Shown here: in pieces, positions 57,347-64,000 of the stretch
Numbering within the stretch: the first letter of the stretch is position 1
Layout of the letters: the number at the start of each line of letters is the position of its first letter
Source of the DNA: Diploptera punctata
Lineage: Eukaryota; Arthropoda; Insecta; Blattodea; Blaberidae
Direction: 5' to 3'
DNA length: 64,000 bases
NCBI GenBank assembly: GCA_030220185.1
Contig: JASPKZ010008351.1
Coordinates: 1,798,001 to 1,862,000, forward strand
Made by a program: the position numbers and the translations under genes
The notes under the pieces: generated by a model
The model's input: the letters and a program-made list of their open reading frames with translations, nothing else
Told to the model about the DNA's origin: nothing
Database searches by the model: none

Positions 57347-58065
57347 ATAGATAGATAGATCATCGGTTGATTAATGTCTTTGACATCGTCCGATTCCTAA
57401 TAGCCAGTTTTGTCGGTCTATCCGATCTCCTGGTTGTAGATGTTTCTCCTTCATATATAAATATATTCCCTGACTCCAGGAGATTTTAGGTCTTTCTCTG
57501 CTTCGTCTTCCCTCAGGTTTCCATTCCAAAATATATTTTGGTAGTCGATCCTCTTCCATTCGCTGGACATGTCCGTACCATCTTAATTGATGAGTTTTAT
57601 AATCTAAAATAGTGTCTTCAATCTTCATTTTCTCCCTTATAACTGAGTTCCTAATGTTTCCTCTTCTTGAATTCTTGCTGCCCTTCGTATAAAATCCATT
57701 TCCTTTGCCAAAAGGTACTTATTTGTTTTTGTTGTTAATGCCCAAAATTCTGCTCCATAAGTAATGATGCTTTTAACAATTGTATGATATATATTCATTT
57801 TATTTGTATTACTTATGTTTTTATCCCACAATATTCCATTGAGGCAAGCAATTGCAAATTTTCCTTTATTATTTCTATTTCTTATTTCCTCTTCATAACT
57901 CCCATTTTTATTTATTTTAATTCCTAAATATGCGATCTCACTACAAAATTTTATTGATTCTCCAGTCTCCAAAATTAAATTTTGTTCTGGTTCACCAATT
58001 GATAAATATTTTGTTTTTTTCATGTTCAAATTAAATCCCTATTTTTCATATTCTTCTATTAATTT
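57347..58065 (-). pseudogene. Non-LTR RT 3' half, GATA-tailed, family 3 relative
   Basis: Frames 58029-57637 and 57628-57371 encode MNMKKTKYLSIGEPEQNL, YLGIKINKNGSYEEEI, IVKSIITYGAEFWALTTKT, then KTHQLRWYGHVQRMEEDRLP and DRIDRQNWLLG. A frameshift near 57640 separates them. GATAGATAGAT at the low-coordinate end is the tail. Confidence 0.8.
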
Positions 58066-58252
58066 TCTAGTCATAATTATATATATATATATATCTCAGA
58101 TCTTCGTCCATCCTACTTACTGGATATTGTTAGTGGTTTGGAGACAATAAAGTTCAGGAAATGAACTGGCCGATCCAGAGTTCCGACCTCAAACCAACTA
58201 CAGTAAAACCTGTGAGATATGTTCCATAAATATGCCACGAATATAGAAACCG

Positions 58253-59100
58253 CTCAGGGGTCCCCGTCTAGAGGATATGTGGATGGCGACCACAAGGTGC
58301 CCAAGCTGAGCAAAACATTGCTTCCACTTACTTGTGTTTTGCTCCTTACTTTTATTTTTAACCGATTTGGTATTTCTTCCTTTCTTCCACTTACTTATAC
58401 CAGACTCTTAACTTTACTATCTAACCTCACTTGGTTAACTCTTGTTTTTTTGACCCCGACGCTATTAGGGCATCCGAGGGCTAGGGAGTCTTTCCTTTCT
58501 TCCATTTCTTCTTTCCTTTATTTTCTTTTCTTCTCCAGAAAAGCCTGGCCAGAGGCTATAAGATGGCAGCCCCATCACTGGTCTTGCCTTCCTTTGGCCA
58601 GCAACTAATCGAACGGACTATTATTATGCTTTCAAGTCTTATACGAGAATTTTCCGGAAGGATCAAATATATTAAACAATACCAACTAAATTGGAAACAC
58701 CATCTTGAAAGAATGGGTTCAAATCGGATCCCCAAAGCTGTTTATAATTATATACCAAGAAGACGAAAATTTTGGAAGGCTCATATAGAAAGAATGGAAG
58801 AAAACCGGCTTGCAAAAAGAGCTAAAGAAGATAGACCAATGGACGGGAGAAGAACAAGAGGAAGACCAGCCAAGAGATGGATAGGCAGTGAATGCACATC
58901 CAGTACGTCTTCCTCCGAGGAGTGATTTTGGAAATAAAACAGGATGAAAATCCTACAAATTAAGTTTAAGAAGAAGAGAAGACGAAGATCTCTGGGCCGT
59001 CCTATGAAACGCTGGAGGGAAAATTTTCTATAAGATCGTAACAGGCCTTGGCCTAATACTTGGAAGGAAGGAAGAAGAAGAAGAAGAAGAAGAAGAAGAA
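58253..59100 (+). mobile_element. Family 2 non-LTR copy inside the Tigger-type element
   Basis: CTCAGGGGTCCCCGTCTAG start, SNRIPKAVYNYIPRR-coding part, and a long (GAA)n tail (59070-59100). It aligns with 257-862 once the 209-bp insert at 58768-58976 is removed. Confidence 0.85.
58768..58976 (+). mobile_element. Short RT C-terminal fragment inserted into the family 2 copy
   Basis: AGAAGACGAA is repeated at 58758-58767 and 58977-58986 (10-bp TSD). The insert encodes FWKAHIERMEENRLAKRAKE, then TRGRPAKRWIGS and a stop at 58923, with a GAA-type 3' end. Innermost of three nested events. Confidence 0.8.
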
Positions 59101-59895
59101 AATATAGGGGATGCGTTCCAAAGTAAAGAATAAAGAAAAATTATCAAAATAAAATCAATTAATGACAGATTTTGAAAAATTTATATTAATTATTACTGTC
59201 AGGTTTAGGCAAGGACTTAAAGAACTTAGTAGGCCTAATTTTTCCCCCTGTTTTACCGCTTTTAAAAGGTCTTTCGATTAATATTGATATTCAGATGTAG
59301 ATTCTCGAAAGAATTCCTTATTTTTTCTTCGGATTTCTTGATTCATTAACATTGAAACATCGTGATAATGATAAAAATGACCCACCAACGCGTATAAACG
59401 ATCAAGTATTTCTATTTTTTTTTTTTTACTTTAAGCGGCGACACTAATTTTTTCTCTTCGGTACTATTTTTTTCTTTCCTTTTACTCGACATTATAAACT
59501 GGGAACAAAGCACAAGAGACACGTGTCATTCAGTCAAAATTATTGCAACTAATGACAAGTTTAAACAATAATATACCGATCCTGGCGTTGGAGTCATTTA
59601 TCAAAATACATATCGGCACGTGAAATACGAGGACAGCTTTTAAACAATGAACTTTGGGTTAGTGTCAGTCATGTTCGTTTCGTTTTATATTTATTTGCCC
59701 ATTTGGTTTGAATCACTGTTTGTAAAAGGCGCCTTGGTACCTGCCTCCAGTAAAAAAAAAACAAAAAAAAACTGCAGATGGTTAATAAAGGACACTAATC
59801 CTAATATTCCAACTGGATCCACGAATACAGGAACTGTGTCTCAATTTTTTAACACGCGAATAAAGGAACAGCGAATAAGGAGCTTTTACTGTAGG

Positions 59896-60194
59896 GCCTA
59901 TATACCTGTGGAATAAATCAGAACGTAAACTTCGCTCCATACTCCAAGCGACCCACATAATTATTTTCTTTGATTACAGCTTTGCAAGAAGCTTGGACTG
60001 CCATTCCTCCACAAGCATTCAGACACCTACTGCAAAGTCTTTCTGCTAGGCTAGAGTTAAGGCTGTCATAGAAGCAGAGGATGGACTCATTCTTTATTGA
60101 AGTTCAGTTCCTGACTGAATGCGACTTTTCCTATACTATTAATCATGTTGTGTACATTAATATATGCTTGGAGAGACTGTACTTATTTAAATTA
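59896..60194. other. Unannotated stretch
   Basis: Nothing supported. Confidence 0.4.
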
Positions 60195-60345
60195 ACAATA
60201 ACATTCCCAAAATTATACTTAAATACAAACCAAAAGGACGCAGAAATGTTGGTAGACCGAAGAAGAGATGGATCCAACTTTTGAATGAGAATCTATGAGA
60301 CCGGAACAAGCCATATGGAATGTTGATGATGATGATGATAACATA
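60195..60345 (+). pseudogene. Non-LTR RT C-terminal remnant, GATGAT-tailed
   Basis: LKYKPKGRRNVGRPKKRWIQ, a stop, GACCGGAACAAGCC and (GAT)n at 60324-60340. Confidence 0.7.
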
Positions 60346-60489
60346 ATAACCGACTGGCGTAGAGAAGAACAAAGTATTCCTCAAATTCCTCCAAACTTTG
60401 TATCTGCATAGAGTTAAAGTGCGTTAAATGACGCAATTATAAAATAACTAATTCAAAATAATTTATAATATAATATCCTAAACTCGTGT

Positions 60490-60782
60490 CCAACTCAGGA
60501 TCGGGTCGAGGGATGAGATGAGATGAAGCCCCCTATGTAGAGGTCTGTGAATGACAAGGGTGCCGGCCGACCACGCCTGACGCACCATCACAGGGGCAGA
60601 TAAACGAAATGGATGAGATGAGTATGGAGAAATGGTGGAATGAAATTGTGGCAGGGGAAAATGGGAGAAAACCCCGAGAAAAATCTGCCCAAACTCCTTT
60701 TCGTCCACCACGAAACCCACATGGAGTGATCCCAGCGCGGTGAGTGGCGAGCGTCTAACCGCTTACGCCACGGAGCCGCCTA
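60490..60782 (-). mobile_element. SINE3, tRNA-headed
   Basis: The minus strand begins GGCGGCTCCGTGGCGTAAGC (A-box-bearing head), then CCACATGGG...TTTCGTGGTGGACG, and a body with CCCCGGTTTTCTCCCA-like sequence. The 31124-31240 fragment is a second copy. No clear internal B box, so the tRNA origin is inferred from the head. Confidence 0.6.
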
Positions 60783-61519
60783 CAAAAAAATTATATAATT
60801 CATATTTTATGATAAAAAATAGTGTATTTAATTGAAAATACCTACCAGACTTTGAGAGAGGCACGGGTGACTCTCATAACTCCATTCCAGTTATCAAATC
60901 GCGTATGTACTGTAAATACCTCTACGCTTACTATATTACAGAAGTTTAGTAAGATGACATTTCAACATCTCAAATTATGGAGATAAATACAATTAACTAT
61001 ATCATTTGAAACAAGGACAATATTCTATACACCTTAGTAATATTTTGTCATTTTTAAACAACGCCTAATATAAATATTTTGAAATACTCTTCAAATTACC
61101 ATACATCTTTTTCTAGAAGATATTTATTTTAAATTTTGTATCAAACACATACATTTTACACGACTTCTTTCTGATAATTTAACATAGGATTTATCATATA
61201 TTTCAATTTTATAGGCAAACCATAAAATGAGCCATTTCTACCCCTGCTTTATCTGACTCCCTCTTATCGTATACATTTTTGTTTTAGCCGGATCACACCC
61301 ACTGGTAAAAAAATGACTGTTTTCAACGATGATTATTTCCTAATAAATTAACATTCTATGCAGTTTTTAAATGCGTCAAATATAATGTGAATAGGAAAGA
61401 GAGGGAAGATATATTATGGATTTAATAGCTGCAGAAATCAGGGTTGCATAAATATTGGTTTTCTGATCGATTCATTACAATAATATTTTGTTATATATAT
61501 ATATATGCTTAGTTAAATT
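60783..61519. other. Unannotated AT-rich stretch
   Basis: Short TA run at 61493-61505; otherwise nothing. Confidence 0.4.
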
Positions 61520-62145
61520 GTTTATTTTATCATGAGTAATACCACGAGTGATTTCCAATTTATCTAGATAATTTGAAAATCAAGAATGGCATTTATTAGG
61601 ACTATTTAACGAATGAAATTAAGCTGTTTACTCACAAATCATTATTTAAATATAGTTATTTTAAAATATTTAATGTAAACGGCGATGTTTGAAAACAAAT
61701 GATAAACGTTTGTTATGCTTCATTTGTTCATCACTGCAACCAGATCATATTATTTATTGCCAAAGGATCGCAATATTGTAAGAATGCACCCTAGTGGAGA
61801 AAAAATGAAACATCAAACTGTTTATAACCAACATTATAGGTTATTAATTAATTTCTGTTGTCCTATGATGTAAATATGTCAATTCTATTTTTCTGGAACG
61901 TAAATTCCTGAGAAATAAAAAAGTGCAAACAGTAGTTTTTTTTGTGGTATAATAAATTGCTATAAATGTTTTATAGTATATCCCGCAAGCACTATCTGGT
62001 TACATTCGTGCACTGTATGTACAATCTGGTAGCCATACGCATTCTAGAATTCTTACGTCTTAATATATAAATTGTTATATTGCACGTATTTCTTAGAGAG
62101 TCAATCACTGCAAAATAATGATCTGACCTATTCAGAATGTTAAAA

Positions 62146-62186
62146 TGTCTGAAGAAGGTACAGTGTACCGAAACAGCTGTCACTGA
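62146..62186 (+). ncRNA. Hammerhead ribozyme motif F
   Basis: Core CUGAAGA 62149-62155, extra A, stem II GGUAC/GUACC (3-nt loop), GAAA 62170-62173, self-complementary stem III ACAGCUGU, cleavage-type UC with C at 62181; stem I begins UGU/AC. All core residues are conserved and stems differ from every other group here. Confidence 0.75.
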
Positions 62187-62237
62187 ATTATATAATAAAT
62201 ATGAAAATCAAATAAAACTACATTTTATTTTTATTTA
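62146..62237 (+). mobile_element. ~90-bp insertion F carrying an intact hammerhead motif
   Basis: Absent from the empty sites in X copy 1 (about 29727) and X copy 3 (about 39381). After the ribozyme it is A/T-rich (ATAAATATGAAAATC ... TTTAATTAAT). Ends are ambiguous within TAAAA. Looks like a very short 3' fragment of a PLE or other hammerhead element. Confidence 0.65.
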
Positions 62238-62385
62238 ATTAATAAAAAAGGAGGAGCTTGATTTTAAAGTGATAAAATTAAATTGATAAAATCGAGGTGA
62301 AAAAGACTGATTGGTTGTAAATCAAAATTCATTGAAATGTGATTGGTCATTGACTTCCACTTGGGGCATGAGTTAAATGGTCAGT

Positions 62386-63096
62386 GTAAATAATATACAA
62401 TTTTATTGTAAACACTTGGGCTGATGAATCATTCGGGTAGGTTCTCCATGCCCTAGCGTGGTCAAAATAATGTGTGTGTGATCCATACTTAAAATTCCCC
62501 TTCCGACAGGTAAGGCCCGGTTGCCGTGTGGCACGCAGATAGTCCTATATATAAGGTGAGAGGTTAAACTGCGTTAATTTAATGGAATAGTAAACGCACT
62601 GAATTAGTGTTCTTGCGGCAATCTTTATGTTTCCATGGATTTTTTTACGTAACAATATTAAATGTGAACGTTCATTGGAATGTACAGAGAAATTATTGGC
62701 AAGTATTTTTACTATTTTCCAACCTTGCATCGTAAAATAATATAAACCGTAGCTTACGTCGTTACTCAAACCCAACCTTAAATTATTGTGAGGAATATAT
62801 GTAATTGTTTACATTTAGTGAACATTTTAGAGCTACTAATACATACTATCAAGAATTTAATTTTCATACAGTTTACAATGTTTTTTTTTTCTAATGACCT
62901 GCTTCCGATGTAAATCTTAACTTCTCATTGACTGATTTTGTACTTAGTTCCCATATGTTTAGAACATAGCTCATGTGGCTGATTTTAATTAATATCAAAT
63001 CTTACTGTGCAATCAATTACTAAGCCAACATTTTATGGTTGATAAGTAATAATGATAAAAAGTCCCGCACCATGATAAATAGATCTAGAAGTGTAT
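62386..63096. other. Unannotated stretch
   Basis: No supported gene or repeat. Confidence 0.4.
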
Positions 63097-63203
63097 TCAC
63101 GTAGACTTTCACGGCCAGAGTTGCTATGATGATCTTGAAGAAGATTTTCGGGCTGTACGCCGTGGTCGTGAGGCTTGTAGTTCCCCGACGTTTCGCCAGA
63201 GAC
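63097..63203 (-). mobile_element. Single truncated arm of PLE-like family B (B3)
   Basis: Minus strand ends with the family B tail (TGGCCGTGAAAGTCTACGTG) and includes GAAACGUC (63194-63187) and the 3' strand of stem II, but is cut off in the ribozyme hairpin near 63203. Confidence 0.65.
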
Positions 63204-63479
63204 TTCCACTGAATTTGGATAAAGAACTTAGTTGATGGAATTTAAGTCTATGTGGTGTAACGGTTAGTGCACCGGTGTGTGGCCGAGTATAGGACTGCAA
63301 CAGGGTGCATTCAACATCGCGAATACATCAGTGGTTCATTGACATGAGAAGTAGCGAAATTCAATTAAGAAAACAAACCAACACTTGAGGGATTGCATCA
63401 CGCTAACTACGATATTACTTATACTGCCATATTCGAAGAAGTAACTGCAACCATTTTAGATTCTCCTGAGCTGTTGTAA

Positions 63480-63762
63480 AAAGGGGACACGCTGTAGCGT
63501 AAATAGTGAAGACAATACGCTATAAATCGGAAGGTCAAAGGTTCGAGCCCCGACGGAGTCAGGATTTTTAAACTGGTTTAAAAACTTTTGGCGGCACCTT
63601 GGATCTAGGGGCTATTCATCCTTTTAACGAATATGAGTACCAGATTACGTTGGGGAGTAAAGACGGCTGTCACTCTGAGCTGACATCACGTGCCAATTTT
63701 ATAAAAGATGGGAGCCTTAACCCTCTACCACCAAAAAGAGAGATCCCAAAACATATAGTTGG
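63480..63762 (+). mobile_element. SINE2, tRNA-derived
   Basis: AAGGGGACACGCTGTAGCGT head, AAAGGTTCGAGCCCC B box (63536-63550), body with GGATTTTTAAACTGG and ATGAGTACCAGATT, ending near 63760. Diverged relative of 28599-28883. Confidence 0.75.
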
Positions 63763-63767
63763 ATTAG

Positions 63768-64000
63768 TTTATCATAAGTAATGCCACTAGTGATCTCCAA
63801 ATTATTAGGAGTGAATTTATCTAGAGAATTAGGAAATCAAGAGTGGCATTTGTTAGGACTATTTAACGAATAAAATTAAGCTGTTTACTCACAAATCATT
63901 GTTTAACTATAGTTATTTTAAAATATTTGTATATTTAATGTAAACGGCGATGTTTGAAAACAAATCAGAAATGTGAGGTAATGTTCATTCACTGCTGCTT
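63768..64000 (+). mobile_element. Repeat X, copy 5, runs off the window
   Basis: Hairpin start GCCACTAGTGATCTCC ... GGAAATCAAGAGTGGC with the intermediate GTGAATTTATC segment, then the X body to the window end. Confidence 0.75.

Larger units (their letters stand above)
58201..59891. mobile_element. Tigger/pogo-type element, second copy, triple nested
   Basis: Starts CAGTAAAACC after TA (58199-58200) and ends GAATAAGGAGCTTTTACTG before TA (59892). Internal sequence matches 14332-15380 on both sides of a family 2 insertion (58253-59100), which itself contains a third insertion. Confidence 0.8.
61520..62385 (+). mobile_element. Repeat X, copy 4, interrupted by a hammerhead-bearing insert
   Basis: Aligns with X copies 1 and 3 on both sides of 62146-62237. 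Starts with the ACCACGAGTGATTTCC hairpin and ends GAGTTAAATGGTC. Confidence 0.75.

Noticed and set aside
62408..62445. CTGATGA near 62413 as another hammerhead
   Set aside because: No stem II followed by GAAA.

Overview
This is a eukaryotic, AT-rich, repeat-dominated window, almost certainly from an insect. The one host gene encodes an insect-type glycogen-targeting subunit of protein phosphatase 1. The repeats include several short-tandem-tailed non-LTR retrotransposon families, tRNA-headed SINEs, Tigger, mariner, hAT and Helitron elements. From memory, the dominant non-LTR family (C-terminal motif GRPRMRWENN) and the repeat mixture suggest a cockroach or termite, possibly Periplaneta; this is inference and was not searched.

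Layout. 1-6.4 kb: nested 3' ends of non-LTR elements, several with clear target-site duplications (TSDs), plus two retro-inserted palindromes (3937-4182 and 5898-6104). 7-16.7 kb: SINEs, more non-LTR tails, a Tigger-type element with a SINE inside it, and small inverted-repeat elements. 17-19.2 kb: unannotated AT-rich DNA. 19.2-25.1 kb: two large fold-back elements. 25.5-27.6 kb: the PP1 glycogen-targeting gene on the minus strand, one long exon with a visible 3' splice site upstream. 28.3-32.7 kb: ATT arrays split by a SINE, a further fold-back element and a tandem repeat. 33-35.5 kb: mariner-like and Tigger relics. 36-49.7 kb: more non-LTR ends, a hAT relic and a 489-bp Helitron. 50.7-53.5 kb: the longest non-LTR element, with endonuclease and reverse transcriptase, broken by two frameshifts. 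54-64 kb: SINEs, a second small fold-back element, a mariner-type deletion derivative, a triple-nested insertion, and copies of a hairpin-bearing repeat.

Most notable system. At least seven sequence groups in the window (called A-G here) carry hammerhead-ribozyme-like motifs: core CUGANGA, a hairpin, GAAA, then a very short self-complementary stem III and a cleavage-type NUH. Most sit in both arms of near-perfect palindromes. Where I could define ends, these have 9-14 bp TSDs and a one-sided tail of about 30-42 bp. That layout matches what is known for Penelope-like elements (PLEs) with inverted pseudo-LTRs and short-stem-III hammerheads. I see no PLE reverse transcriptase or GIY-YIG domain here, so these would be non-autonomous. 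Primary structures were aligned by eye; no folding or search was run.

Family names used below: family 1 = non-LTR with (GTAA)n tail; family 2 = (GAA)n tail; family 3 = (GATA)n tail; family 4 = host of the 5-kb nest; SINE1/1b, SINE2, SINE3 = tRNA-headed SINEs; X = a hairpin-started repeat with five copies.
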